The notes: generated by a model not told the origin, from the sequence alone. A stretch of 64,000 nt of DNA from Costus lasius (GCA_027563935.2 CM050454.1:2092501-2156500); one strand, 5' to 3'. Positions 49,101 to 60,696 are shown, numbered from the stretch's first letter. Made by a program: numbers and translations.

Positions 49101-50458
49101 TATTCTTTTTACTTGATATGAATTAAATTCTTTCAAGTTCAGAAGTCAGGCTTTTTATTGTCTTCCCGCCTGCTCATTTGCTCAATACTCTTTTCTTCCA
49201 AACTTCGTGAGCTTTTACTTTTTCTAAAGAAGTCTTGCGATGCTTGTTTGCCTGCAACTGTAAATTCAGTTATCTGCACACAACTTCAGTATTTTGGGTG
49301 GCTAAAGGCCATATTTGAACAAGAAAAAAAATATTAAGATAAATTGAAATACAAGAACTATATTATGAAAATTAGAAAGATTCTAAGACCAATCTGAAAT
49401 CTTTATCTTTACCTTCTGTATCAGGAATAGGATGTGTATTCAATTGATCAAATATTGTGCCTTTTGTAATATATATTTTTTCAATAGTGTCCCTAAACAA
49501 GTCTACTAGTGCCTTCTGTTGCAAGCATCATCAAAGAATTTTGTTGGGATGAATGACGTGACTGAACCTCTGAGCATTTTATATAAGTTCTGATTAATAA
49601 GTGTTGAGTTCTCTTAAGAACTAATTTTTTTTCTAGTAATTTGTTGGTTTACTCAGGAGTGCAACATTAACATCCCAATGGGGCTTTGTTTTTGCGTCTT
49701 ATGCAGGTAATATTTCAGAAGTCTAGGATTTCCTATGATGAAATAGTCAACGACCTATGTACGGTAAGAGCTACTGACCTTACTTTTCTGTAGATTGCAT
49801 TAATTGTGACAATGTGTTCTCTAAGTGGGAGGGTTATTTTGTGGCATTTCTTATTGGCTTAAAGTATTTCCTCCTGCAGGCTCTTAGCGTGCAGCAACTT
49901 TACAGAATTTGCACACAGTACTGGGATGACAAGTACAATACAAAGAGTGTATCTTCATCTGTAAGTACAATAATTATTGATTTATTCTTTTTCTTCTTGT
50001 TTTGCTCCAATACATTGCTCTGTGTATCAGTTCCTGCTTGGGGGTATGAACGGTTATTTTAGCATTGGATTAGTATATATAATATGTGTGTTGAAGCAAG
50101 ATTGTCCTGTTGTGAAGTGTTTTATTTGAGAATATTATGTCGCTATATGTTTGTGGTATATTTGAAGGTTCTTTCAAGCATGCGGGTGCTAATGACAGAG
50201 GATTCTAACAATGCAGAAAGCAGTTCCTTCCTGCTAGATGATAACTCAAGGTAAAATAGAAGGTTTAGTTGGTGAGCTACTGCAATTTATTCCACGAATA
50301 TGTAGAAGGTCTTAACTGTCACAATGTTGGCGTTCGGTTGCAGCATTCCCTTCTCAGTTGATGACATGTCCACTTCTTTACAAGCAAAGGATTTCTCAGG
50401 TGTTAAACCAGCAGCAGAACTTATCGAGAACCCAGCCTTCCATTTTTTACAGGAGTGA
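28152..50458 (+). CDS. Myosin XI heavy chain (MYA2/XI-2-like), complete, 1514 aa
   Basis: 39 coding exons: 28152-28154, 28365-28493, 28724-28867, 29210-29355, 29429-29585, 29712-29770, 29881-30040, 32963-33112, 33205-33341, 33425-33571, 33698-33799, 34091-34148, 34248-34349, 36330-36367, 36456-36582, 36666-36836, 36912-37043, 37120-37229, 37313-37373, 39238-39415, 39529-39734, 40056-40175, 40560-40658, 43275-43487, 43747-43886, 44028-44148, 44229-44267, 44371-44454, 44533-44703, 46663-46818, 46943-47131, 47549-47680, 47752-47822, 47896-47995, 48077-48133, 49707-49763, 49880-49960, 50168-50250, 50344-50458. The sum, 4545 nt, is in frame throughout. This actin motor should move organelles and vesicles. 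Visible: SH3-like N-terminus ([16 protein letters not shown]), P-loop GESGAGKT (about 156-163), switch I NNNSSRFGKF, switch [10 protein letters not shown], six IQ motifs (about 735-879), a coiled coil (about 880-1080) and the globular DIL tail ending [10 protein letters not shown]. Length is typical of class XI. The subclass rests on the tail end, from memory. Confidence 0.95.
30475..30689. mobile_element. GGTACC/ACCGGT-family MITE, perfect 8-bp TSD
   Basis: The 215-bp element starts TAGTGTTTTAAATACCCATG and ends GAATTGGTATTTTACACCTTG less its first base. CCATACAC flanks it exactly at 30467-30474 and 30690-30697. The interior is a decayed series of GGTACC-like and CAGTATAT words. It lies in the large intron between myosin exons 7 and 8. 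Confidence 0.87.
31513..31681. mobile_element. GGTACC/ACCGGT-family MITE, 8-bp TSD with one mismatch
   Basis: The 169-bp element starts TAATAATTAAAGACCAATC and ends CAGTATATAAAATCTTG. Flanks are GTGTCTTC (31505-31512) and GTGTCGTC (31682-31689). The interior includes ATACCGGTC and GGACTGGTAC. It is in the same myosin intron as the 30475 copy. Confidence 0.75.
32487..32540. repeat. Two tandem copies of a 27-bp unit
   Basis: ATTTTGCTTCACATCATAGT plus seven more bases is repeated exactly, head to tail, within a myosin intron. This is probably replication slippage. Confidence 0.9.
34797..35110. mobile_element. GGTACC/ACCGGT-family MITE with purine/pyrimidine core
   Basis: The right end is clear (TTTTAAAAACCTTG). 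The left end CAAAGATCGAAGTTTC matches it loosely, and the flanks GTTCCAAG and ATTTCAAG agree at six of eight bases. The interior holds TATCGGTCC and GGTTTGGACC, then an AAGAAGAAG tract followed by a CTTCTCCTTC tract that can pair. It is in the intron between myosin exons 13 and 14. Confidence 0.6.
35251..35496. mobile_element. GGTACC/ACCGGT-family MITE, perfect 8-bp TSD
   Basis: The 246-bp element starts AAGGTTTCAAATATTGGTC and ends GTTATCTTAAACCCTT. GTTTAACT flanks it exactly at 35243-35250 and 35497-35504. The interior has GGTACTC, ATCGGTTTGGTA and a TA-rich stretch. It lies in the same myosin intron as the 34797 copy. Confidence 0.85.
36197..36295. repeat. Two tandem copies of a 53-bp unit
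   Basis: GTTCAAAAAGTAAGCAATAT, continuing AAACTAAGGTAATTAC, occurs at 36197 and again at 36250. It is intronic, just upstream of myosin exon 14, with no coding content. Confidence 0.9.
37788..37957. mobile_element. GGTACC/ACCGGT-family MITE, 8-bp TSD with one mismatch
   Basis: The 170-bp element starts CAAGGATTTAAAAACAGC and ends CAGACTTCAAAGCCTTG. Flanks are GTTATACC (37780-37787) and TTTATACC (37958-37965). The interior has repeated GGTAC and GTACC words. It sits in the intron before the first IQ exon of myosin. Confidence 0.72.
37966..38215. repeat. Related GC-rich fold-back segment next to the MITE
   Basis: This block starts ATACCGTACAGTTCG and ends GGTACGAAAGGTTTTC, so both edges carry family-type motifs. 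Its middle has the inverted pair CGATTGAAGCTTTT and AAAAGCTTTAATCG (one mismatch). It may be a second element or part of a larger one that includes 37788-37957. I found no clean target duplication. Confidence 0.5.
40786..41279. mobile_element. hAT-type MITE with TTTACCGAT motifs
   Basis: The 494-bp element begins GAGGGATGAGCAATC and ends AGAGCACACCCCTA. The flanks ACTTCAAG (40778-40785) and ATTTCAAG (41280-41287) are an 8-bp duplication with one change. The arms are full of TTTACCGAT/ATCGGTAAA words around an AT-rich centre. It lies in the intron between myosin exons 23 and 24. Confidence 0.82.
42163..42525. mobile_element. GGTACC/ACCGGT-family MITE with internal 40-bp triplication
   Basis: The right end GGTAGTTTAAAACCTTG is clear and the left end CAGAGATTAAAAAGTC is looser. 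The flanks TTGTAAAC and TTGTAAGT agree only in part. A unit of about 41 bp starting TACTGGGTGGTATGGC is repeated three times near the left end. It lies in the same myosin intron as the hAT element at 40786. Confidence 0.6.
43555..43573. repeat. (TA)n microsatellite
   Basis: A short TA run sits inside a longer TA/CA/TG-rich stretch in the intron between myosin exons 24 and 25. Confidence 0.85.
45890..46342. mobile_element. Harbinger-like MITE, TTA TSD, sister of the 8922 copy
   Basis: The 453-bp element has termini GGCTGTGTTTAATAGGAGG and (reverse complement) AGCTGTGTTTAGTAGGACGG, flanked by TTA on both sides. The interior shares CAAATCGGGCGGAAA and the CTCGCTG-type repeats with the element at 8922, but lacks the nested insertion. 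It lies in the intron between myosin exons 29 and 30. There is no transposase ORF. Confidence 0.85.
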
Positions 50459-51695
50459 GGCTCTCCCGGGAACTCGTGGATTCTTAGACTAAGTATGATG
50501 ATCCTTATTGGTTAATATTTATTATCTTGAAATGCTGTAAATCCATTCTTTGTCATTATTTGTTTTCTCCACCTCCCTGCAAGGTTGTAAAAAGTTTCAG
50601 GTTCATAGTTGTGTAGGGCTGTTCTAGTGAGTTAATAGGGGTTGGGATGAGTATTTCTCCCATCAGTTCTTTGTCTCTGTTGTTTTATAGGGAGACAGCA
50701 TTCTTTTATCAAGTTCATGCATTGTTGGTTTAGTTCACAGCATGGGCAGCAGGTCGAGGGGAATGTAATAATAACCCTCCAATGTCTAGCATGATATATA
50801 TTGGTGTAAAGCAACAATTTATAGGAAAAAAGGTAATTAAAGGTAATCAATCCTCTCTTCTGCTCAAGTGAGCCCATTCTGTTTTTACAAATTTTCATTT
50901 CTACTACTTGTGGAAAGTTGGAAACTCAGCAAATCCTAGCTTATAATCTAGCCAACTTTAGAATAGTGTGTATGAACTTTTAATCATTTTCAAATTGGGT
51001 TCGATCATGATAAATCAGCTAAAATAGAGTGATATGGATTTATGTTAAGGTTGATTTAGTCCTAGCACCAATTACAACTATAAAATATATGTTCTTATCA
51101 TAGCATATTTATTTTTATTAAACAAAATACTACATGAGGTGACAAATTTTATTCATAAACTACAAGGGCTAGGTTAGAATTACCCTTAATTTGAAAGGAA
51201 ATGCCCTAGGTAGTTACTCGTATTTTAAAGAAGCACAGTTGCATAAACCAAATGCAATAGTACAGCGGACATAATGGGTTTCACATGCCCCACTGGTATG
51301 TTTATTATCGAACATTAGCATTTGCTGAAGCGCAGAAGTGGACAATTACCATTTCTATGGACCAACTATATTATCATCAAGATTTAAAAAATCGATAGTA
51401 CCACTTAGTATGCTTAATATGAAACAGTTTTTAGTTCCATAATCATCATATCTATAGAGATATACTGCAAAAAGGTATTCTCTTTGTTTCATTTCATAAT
51501 AAAGGAATTAGGCCTTCTCGCCACTAGAAGTTGATGCTAGCTTTATCTTTAAATCCTACAAAATTGCACCCATGGACGCAAAAAACATGGTTATATGAGC
51601 TTAGTTGCTTCCATAAACTGGTAGAGCTTATGAAGATGCTTCCCACGGCTTGCATTGCTTGACAAAACATAGTGCAACAACCACCTATTCGTATT
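50459..51695. other. Convergent intergenic region between myosin and RING genes
   Basis: This 1.2-kb gap must hold the 3' untranslated regions of both genes, since they converge. No clear plus-strand AATAAA was found soon after the myosin stop. A minus-strand AATAAA (TTTATT at 51301) could serve the RING gene but is about 390 bases past its stop. I see no gene or transposon here. Confidence 0.6.
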
Positions 51696-54600
51696 TTATG
51701 AGATACTAAGCTTGCACACCGGACATGACATCCTCTTCCTCAGCCATGTGTCGATGCACTGCCAAATGCCAGTAGGAATGATCACACACGATGACTTAAT
51801 CATATAATCTCCATTAAAGCTAATTCAATTGTTCCTCCTATACTTTTAAGCACAATAAACTTGATACATGTTAGTTTGTTCTTATATTGTACATAAAACG
51901 AATATGTACCAAGTAAACAAAAATATGATATATAAGTAGTAAACATATGAAAACACTGCTAGAGCACCACCGTGTTTTAGTTTGTATTAGGCCATATACT
52001 AGATTAAGCCAATATTAGTACATAATTTCAGACCCATATTTTAAACCTTCATCTTAATGCGTCCTATAAGTTTATAAACATCACTTAATTTCATATTATT
52101 CTAATTACCTTATCAAATGATAATATCGTAATATATTTCATAAAACTAACTTAAAACTGAGTGGAAAGTGAAATTAGCCCTCTCTAAAGTGATGAATGAG
52201 CGAAGTGAGGAACTCTACTTGTTTGTGAAATTTGTGTGCGCAGCGTAGATGGCGGACGACTTCTCCGACAACTGGCGGCTCAAGGCAGATGGCACATGCT
52301 TCTATGTTGATAATACTCTGTCAGAGATGGCAGGGAATAAAGGAGAAAGCAAGGGTAGTGAAACAAACAATAGATTGAAATGCTTATTACGATAGTATAA
52401 AGAAGAACGGTTCTTTAACCTGGACTACAAATTCCGGCAAGCTGTTTATCTGACTCTCCGAAGCACCAGAGTGTAGATAAGTATCATCGCAAAAGGTGGG
52501 CAGCATCAGATAGTCATCTCTGAAGTAAGAAAGGAGAATGTTCACCGAATCTATAACAGCTGTGAATTTCTAGCTTGATGAACACAACCATATGTGCATT
52601 TGAATCCATATTTTGTGTGATTATACTAACTTTTTAGTAAACTTTTTAGAGAAAATTTATGACAGAATTGTCCAATCATAAAAATCAGAGACCAGCCAAC
52701 CAAATTGAGCAGGAAAAAGAATGCTTACTCATAGATCTCATCTAGACTTTCAGTATCTTCGGTATGATCAAGTACAGCATCCAACGCGTTAAACATTTTA
52801 CACCTCTGAACATTACAGAAAAGGATGATGTTGTATTAGAGGAGATTACAAGAATTTGCAAGCGCACTACTATAATGTGCAAATGCAACACTCTGTCATG
52901 AGATAAACAACCGTCGAGCTAATATAAAAGCAACCGATACTTCAGATTCAGAATTTATAATTGAAGAGACATGCATGGAGGCATAAGTGACATAATTGAG
53001 AACCTCCACAAACATGATAAAACTAATATTATTAAGTCAGACATTAACAATTTACTAACTTGGTACCCAGAGTAATGCATTGATCAAGAACAATGTAAAT
53101 AAGAAGCAAGCATATAAAGAGTGATCGAGGAATGGATTCCGACATTTAGATTGATTACCTAAAAACTCGACCTTTTTAAGTGAACAACACCACCTTGGCT
53201 AAGAGAGAGAAAATCAAGGACTTATTTTGTAAGCATCATTTATAATAGAACTGGACTTGGGGATAAAGCTTGGGCATATCATGAAATTTGATATTCCAAT
53301 AAAAGCCTACCAGAAACCAATCGGGTGGTATGACCTCTACCGGGCATTACTGCTAGTTTGGTAGGCATTCCTGCTAGTTTGTATAGGTCTGCATGTACAA
53401 GTAGTAATATGAAGATATATATATATATACACACACGTAATGTTGGTATTGTCCGATACATACTCGTTAGACTAGGAACTGGTACCCGTATATATTGATA
53501 ACAAACCTTGACCTAGCTTTGGCAAACAAGAATTAATGAGGGCAGATAGTGCATTAGACTCCTGCTAAAATGATATCTACGGAGGCCTATGTATACTCAT
53601 ATTATGAAAAATATCATGATTTTAAGCTAAAAAAATTCAGAGTGTCTGATAATTTTTCTTAATTTTAACTTTTTTTTTGCAGAAGCTAGCCAGGAAAATC
53701 ATATGATCCATCAATTTTAAATTTAAATGTCAATGAGTAAAAGTACTAAAAAGGTCTATATACAAAGCTATGTTCAGCATAGAAATAGATGGCTTACCAT
53801 CTCGTGATCCATCTTGCCATTGCTGAAGTTTCTTGAAACTTCTGCAATAATTGACTAGTCAAAAGAAAATAGTATTTTATTATTACTTTTGCTGATTGAA
53901 TCAATCAATAGTTGAAGTACAAAAATACCCTGAATAAAAGCAATACCATCCGTTGATCAATTTCAGGACCACTGAAGTTTCTCATAGGTTGGCCCATTCT
54001 TCTTGAGGATGAAACCCAAGTAAGATTGCTCAATTGCTGGGAATAACTCTCAAATGAAGGCTGCAGATTATGTATAGACAATTGTTCCAATGATGCATCC
54101 CTCTGAGAGAAGCAGATAATATAAACAAACAAGGATTATTTTTTGAGTAAGCAACGACTAATTTTAACAGATAACTAAGAGATAAACATAAAACTTCATT
54201 GTGGGCATCAGCCATGATAATCCAATACACCAAATCTGTATCAGTAGTTCCAGACTTCCAGTGTTGACTGATTTAAACGTTATAATAATACATATGAGAA
54301 GAAACTGGAATAAACTGAACTCAAAGAGTCGGTAGTCACCAATTTGATATCCTAAACATAGAAAGAAAAGAGGGGAGTATGAGAAGAAAAAATAAACCAA
54401 TATGGAAAACAAAAGATGTAATTGTGGCTATGAAACATAGAAGACAGTCACTTTTTGTTTTTCATTCAATCTACTGTACTTGCTATCTGGCAAGGGAAAG
54501 ATGAGAGTGAAGAATAGAAGGTAACATCAGTTTCAGAACTAATCAATCAGTGTCATTTTTGTTTATTTAATTTTTTGTTACCCAACACTTGCTCAATGGC

Positions 54601-57600
54601 AGGTGATTTTTGGATTTTTATTATATAACATAAGAGTTATTTAGTACAATTTGTTGCACAATATAATATACGATAAATAAATTGTTTACGTAAGCTTCCC
54701 TCATTTATGATCGTTCCCTATTTTTTCTTTATTCTTGTATATCTTTTATTTCACAGTTTACATGTCTACCTTTATAGGAAATATCTCATGGAAATAAACG
54801 AATATTTAAACATAATGTACTTTAGCTTCTCAATCATTGTTGTGCGTATCTGTAGTTAGCACTAAATCCTATCTATCCTGACTGTAACCTCCCTGGTTGA
54901 GCCCAATACTCGTCTTGCAGGCTGTAATATATGCAAAGGTCAACTCCTATTAATAAAAGAGTTTTAAGACACTAAGGATGCATTTGATATTGCTGAAGAA
55001 AAGCACTTTTTGGCATAAACTTTTTTCCACTGATTTATTTTTCCACAACTGCAAAAATGTGTCAAACTAGACCTCAAGGAAGCCAAGATTTGCAAAGAAA
55101 TGATAATTCGATGAATGCCTAACTAATGATACCAACTCATCAAAGTGAGACGTCATGAAGTTCTCTTTTCTTCATTATAGCTCATATATTATTGACTTTC
55201 TTAGAAGGAAGCAGGACACTGATCATTGTGGCAAAACCAGTTGTTCAAAAGCTTGGCGTGAAGGTCAGTTTCTCAAAGTTAAAGGATTGCTAGAGTATTA
55301 TGCTCATTCTTTTTTTTAAAAAAGAGTTCAACCGTTTCACCTATCAACCATATCACATATTTGTGGCTGTTATACACCGTTCTGAAAAGACAACATTTTG
55401 AAAACATACCAGCCTGTCAACCTGGCAAGGAATAGTAATGCCACAGTGGTCTGCAGAAGTAAAATGCTTGTGATTCTCATCCATACTGATATGCTAGTTC
55501 ACTGTTGGACTAGCAAGTACTAGTACTGGATCAGATTGGTATTTACCATCCATGACCAATGTTTGGTTCTGACTATTAAAAGTTTGATTTTGCCAAAAAC
55601 ATTTCTTTATATATAAATCCTGTCGATGAATGAAAATAAATATATCATGACAATCAAGCAGCAACTTCAAAGTTCTAAACTCTTAAGAAGAACAGCCACA
55701 ACCAGGGACAAAATAAAACATGCTAAAAAACATGGGATTGCCTGTGAGAGGTATATAGTAAAAATGGTTTAAACTGCTATAAATGCAAATGAAAAAAACA
55801 TAGAAACACACAGAATGAGTCTGATTAGGCCATGTAGATGCAGCATATCTTGCTTCCCCTTGCTGCAACGACCATGCTATACTTTCACTTGTCTGTTCAA
55901 TTAAAAAAAAATCAGCACCATATTAAACACAAGCTGTTCCAACTAAATGGGTGGAAGTAGTCATCAACTATAAAGTGACTCCATAAAAAAAAATCAACCT
56001 TTAACCAATATTTAACACAAAATAACAAATCTCATGCTAGAAAGAACCTTCTCTGTGCTTTCAAAATCTTGCAATTCATGATCGAACTGTTCTTGAAGCT
56101 GACGAGCTAACATCTCATCTGATTCAAGCTGGCTAAGTTCCACAGAGAAATTGTTGTGAGCACTGCAACTTTTCTCCTGGAAATTTCCTGTTAAATTTGT
56201 CTCACTAACTTCTGAAAGAGACCCTAAGAATTCTTCACTCCGCTTAGCAAAATAAAGTCTACCAGATTTTGGTTTCAAGGCCCTGACAGAGGATTTCATA
56301 TGAGGTGAATAGAGCTCTTTACATTTCCGTTTAGCCTTATGCTTCTGGTGCCTATGGTGCATTCCACTCTCAGATTCAGAATCAGAACTTATACATACCA
56401 AACTTGAATTTGGGCCATGCGAAGAAAAGTTCTTTTCAGGATTGTCATGGTAAACGTTCATGTATTCCCCTACGACAGCAAATTCTTTTTCATGGCTTTG
56501 GCCAAGCAATTGACAGAAGGTCTCTTCCCTCTTGGGAGAAATAGCGGTCAGATCAATTGAGTTCACGACAGATTTTCTTTTATGATCACTTAGGGCTCTC
56601 TGGCCTTCTTTTGCAGAACAAAGAGCTTCTCCAGTGCCAGTTGTAATGGTCTTGTACCATACTTTTAAGCATTCCCTGCATAGTAGGCACAACCGCATAA
56701 TATCACAATGACAATGATAAATTCATATGATGGATGGCAGCGTTAATAAAAAGTACCACAAAAGTATACACAATTTCATGGTAATTTAATCAGCACATTT
56801 GGAAACGAATATAATGCTAATTAGTTTACAAAAAGAATAAAATAATCATACAAAATTCATGTAGTAAATTCAATACAAACACATTTTTAGGTAAAGCATG
56901 TAATGTTGCATAAATACCAATAAAATACTTGGCGCCTACGGGAGCCTTGTAGGTTGGGCTTTGTAACTGCTAAATCTTCAAATTTTGCACAATTACCTAG
57001 ATGTTTGCCATATAACAAAGCAGCAGAAGAACAGTTCATGGATCAATTTTCAACCAAATTCTATTTTAAGCTTCTTTTGTAAGGGGAAGCCTATCTGCAT
57101 AAACAGTACTCTTTCAATTTCAAACTGCCAGTATCATTTACCCCATTACCCTCATGTTCCAGCCATCTAGAACCTCAACTTCGAAAGAAAAGGTCATAAA
57201 ATTCCTTTTCCCTTCAGTTCTTCCTCCCTTCTGCGCTATCATTCTTCAGACATGGTAGCATCATAAACAATGCCAATGGCTCTTACCAGTCCATTTGTCA
57301 ATTGACACCTAACACAAATGCACTAACGATTATTAGCTGATTTGAAAAAGGATGAAATGGAGCTCCTAGGATGTTTGAGGCCTTTAGGTTAATTGTATGA
57401 GTTGAAATTAGCTTTACAATTTGAATTAGATTTGTGCATGGTGTAGGTGAGATTAGAGTGGTAAAAGGGTGATAGTAGCAAGGCCAAGAAAGGTAATGGT
57501 GTGAATAAAGGTTAAACTGTGAATGGGAGTTAAATTTGATTCAGACTTGTATATATTCTATCTAGCATGTAGCAATGTGTAATAGACAGCTAAATTTAAT

Positions 57601-58395
57601 TTGATTAATCACTTTAGTAATCTAACTGACCTGTCTAACTGTGGTTCATTTTCCCCTAGTTGCACAATTTGTGCTTCACTTGCATCCAATGTTTCTTTTC
57701 CCTTCCTTCTATCAGAGCAACCATCTTTAGAATCAGGTTTGTTAATGCCAACATAAATTGAAGATTTCACATTCTTTCTGTGACACAGAACTTCTTCCAC
57801 ATTCTTCCTCATTAAGTCAGTACATTTAGCTGGATGAGAAATGAGTTCGCCTTCAAGATCAATATGCACTGCCGAGGATCCAGAGGACTCATTGATTGGT
57901 GCCAATCTGGTATCTTTGACTTCTAATGCCAAATTATTTTTCATTCCCAATTTCTGCATCATTGTAAATAATAAAAAAAATCATAAACTTGAGATTAAAT
58001 ACAAAATGATATAGAATCTAGAAAAGGAAAATATAGAACCCAGCATAATGATAATAATCGCAAATACTCCAATCCAGCAAAGGAGGAAACGACATTCATT
58101 GATACAAATACAATAAGATAACATTCTCTGCAAACTACAGAGTTAGAGCTGCAAATTCAACCTCAAAAAGGACTAAAATAAACACAAAGATCTCGATCCA
58201 TGTTTCATGAATCTGCACAAACAAATATAGTAGCAGAATTTAAATCTAAAAAAAGAGGGATTATCGAGAAAGCTGTTAGGATCCAGAGATTATCAAGAAG
58301 AAAACGAAGGAAAATGCAATGAAAACCCTACTGAAACGGAAATCCAACCTTGCCTGCGCAAAAGGAGATCTAAGCTCACTGCGACATCCAATCAT
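51696..58395 (-). CDS. RING-H2 E3 ubiquitin ligase, possible SUMO-targeted type, complete
   Basis: Coding exons: 58395-58354 (tentative), 57953-57631, 56675-56048, 55892-55812, 54102-53947, 52805-52729, 52519-52420, 52317-52219, 51758-51696; about 522 residues, in frame. The last two exons encode a canonical RING-H2 (C-X2-C-X14-C-X-H-X2-H-X2-C-X10-C-X2-C) running from ACAICLE through HKFH to MSCPVC at the C-terminus, so it should recruit an E2 and transfer ubiquitin. LESDEMLARQLQEQFDHE and ESIAWSLQQGEARYA resemble the Ala/Leu/Gln helices of a plant RING family I remember. The N-terminal half is polar, with SUMO-interaction-like VHIDLEGE (57869-57846), VVNSIDLTAI (56569-56540) and LVCISSDSESES (56401-56366), plus a basic KAKRKCK. 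The first exon needs a GC donor; otherwise translation would start at the Met of LGMKNN. A 44-bp candidate exon (53841-53798) was left out because it brings a stop. Confidence 0.88.
53285..53513. mobile_element. Decayed GGTACC/ACCGGT-family copy
   Basis: Right end GATAACAAACCTTG and internal CTGGTACCCG, TCGGGTGGTATGACC and TACCGGGC mark this as a family member in a RING-gene intron. I found no target duplication and the left end is approximate. A roughly 30-bp internal duplication (TACTGCTAGTTTGGTAGGCA) is present. Confidence 0.45.
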
Positions 58396-59957
58396 CCAAA
58401 AAAATGCATCGGAATCGACGAGCAAGAACCGCCGGCGCCCCGTTCGTGCAGTTATATAATCACTCTACAGAGTTTCTAATAATCCTACATTCAAATGATA
58501 TCCATAAGGACTTAAATCAGATTAAATTAGACATTAATTAATGTAGGTCCTCAATCTACTGGTGAATAGTCTAAAATTATGATAAGTAATTTCTTACCTA
58601 AATCAATAACAAAAATGAGATATTTCTACTTAAAAAAATATTTTAAATTTAGAGTAATGATTATAAATGAATATTTGTAGTTCATGCTCTTATAGACTAA
58701 GCGAAAAAAAATTATTTGAACATTATCGAAATAAACCGAAAATATTTTACTGAATTTACCGAAATAAACATTGATTTTTTTATTATATATTATTTCAGTA
58801 ATTTTGATAAATTACTGAACTAAAAAATTATTTATTATTATTGTTACTGTATACTGAATACCAAAAAAGATGTTATGGAAGATATTATCATTGAATTTAT
58901 TAAGCCAACTTATTATTTATTTTTTTATAAAATCAGTAAATTTGATTTTTTTTTTTTAAAAATATTTACTCACTCCTGAATCTTCCTGTATAATTCCAAC
59001 TGCACGTGAAGTGGTCCTGTTTCAGTTCGCGGCAGGTCAGCGCGGGTCGGACTTCCTCCGGTGGGCGAACTTGGACCAGCGCCTCGGGGCCGCCAACCGA
59101 GGCTGGGAAAAAGTTAAATGGGCAAATATTTTTAAATTACCAAAAGACCCATGCCTTTGAAGCCACGTCACCAAATCAATAAGGGTACTATCGTCAAATG
59201 ATGCGCTCTCACTCCCCCATCGCCCCATTAAAATAAAGCCAAGAAACGGGAGGCAAACCGATCCGGCCATTTTCCGCCCCAATTCTCCCTCGCTCTAGCA
59301 CACGATTCCGCTCGACGTCTTGCTGCTGTCGCCGGCCGATCACTTCCCTGCGATAGCTTCGATTTGCTGGTATTGTTTCTTTTTTTTTTGTGCTGATTGG
59401 GAAGTTTTCTTTTGCTTGACAGTGATTGTGGGAAGTGGACAAGTGCATTGAATGACGATTTTTATCACAAGAGACAAGAAGAAAAAATTCTTAGGAAGTG
59501 GAAGAAATTTGTACTCTCCGTTTACTTTTCGGAAATTTAGCTTCGATGTGTGCCTTTTCGTCTCCATGCTGTGTGCTTTTTTGATGCTAGGGAATAGTGT
59601 TTGTTTTGGTTCAGTTTAATTTATTTATGATTATTTTGATCTTTACTGTGGCGGTATTTGGAGTGAATGTTTTTTTTTGAACCGATTGAGCAGTGACTCC
59701 AAATGGTCGGTACGGTACGCGTGTTCTAGGTTTGGTTCTCGCGCCCTAATGCGTATTAGGTTTTATATGATTTCGTTGATTAACAGAATTTGCAGCTACG
59801 TTGCTTCCATATGTGTAAAAAATGTGCGTTTGTTGGTATTTATACATTAAGCTATAGATTCTGCAGAAACTTAGGAAGTTATTTCTATATGAATTTCTAG
59901 GTGCTGGATGTTTCGGCGACTAGACTGTTTCACGGTTATTGACTACTTTGGGCAGAA
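58396..59957. promoter_or_regulatory. Divergent promoter region and 5' leaders of RING and PHD genes
   Basis: The RING gene reads left and the PHD gene reads right from this region. The PHD leader is probably split: GATTTGCTG then GTATTG at 59370, and AATTTCTAG at 59900 give a likely leader intron of 531 bp. A GC-richer stretch (58990-59370) contains GCACGTGAAG and CCACGTCACC, CACGT-core words of the kind bound by plant bZIP/bHLH factors. AT-rich DNA with a hAT-like fragment fills 58520-58980. Transcription starts were not determined. Confidence 0.5.
58700..58977. mobile_element. Probable hAT-type fragment, TTTACCGAA motifs
   Basis: Repeated ACCGAAATAAAC, TTTACCGAAAT and AAATCAGTAAAT words match the interior of the element at 40786. 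The right end TACTCACTCCTG is a plausible inverse of a CAGGAGTGAG terminus. No matching left end or target duplication was found, so it is probably truncated. It lies in the divergent promoter region. Confidence 0.5.
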
Positions 59958-60646
59958 ATGATGAGCGAGAAGGTTCTCATAACGTACAAAAGGAAGAGGC
60001 TTTTGGCTGGTGCAGATCCAGCTAATGTTAAAGCTGAAGCATCAGCTAAGACGGAAGAGGAGGTATCTTTCAAGTGCTTAACCAAAGTTGAATTCCCTTC
60101 TGATGACAAATGTTGATATTCTGAGAAAAACTTGTTATATATGTTTCAATGAAATAGGTTAGCTATGCTCTGCAAGCTTAATCATGTTTGTGATTTTTTT
60201 GTGTGCTGGTACACCTGTTTGGATAAACATTCTAGCACATGTTCATGTAGACCTTAAATATAATGAGGCGGTTCAACCTGAACATGTGCTAGAATAACTA
60301 GAATGATAAGCATATATATGCCACCTAGATTCCATTTTAACCCATTCTTTCTATTGATGCTGATCTGAGCTCTGCTCACTCTGCATGATAAGTTGTTGGA
60401 TTGGCAAATTTGCATATGATATCAGGGATGTAATTTAAAATCGGGAGTATATTATAACTTCTTGATTTATTGCTTGCATTAGTAAACTGAGTTAAATTCC
60501 TTTCATATGAATCTTTGCATTTTTCCATTCCTAATTGCGCAGTTCGTATGCTGTATTTTTGCTCTTGGCAGGCATGTTGATCTGATCTTGTATTAGTGCC
60601 GGTACAAGGATGCTACTTGTATCAGTGCTGATACAAGGATGCTACC

Positions 60647-60696
<50 letters not shown>

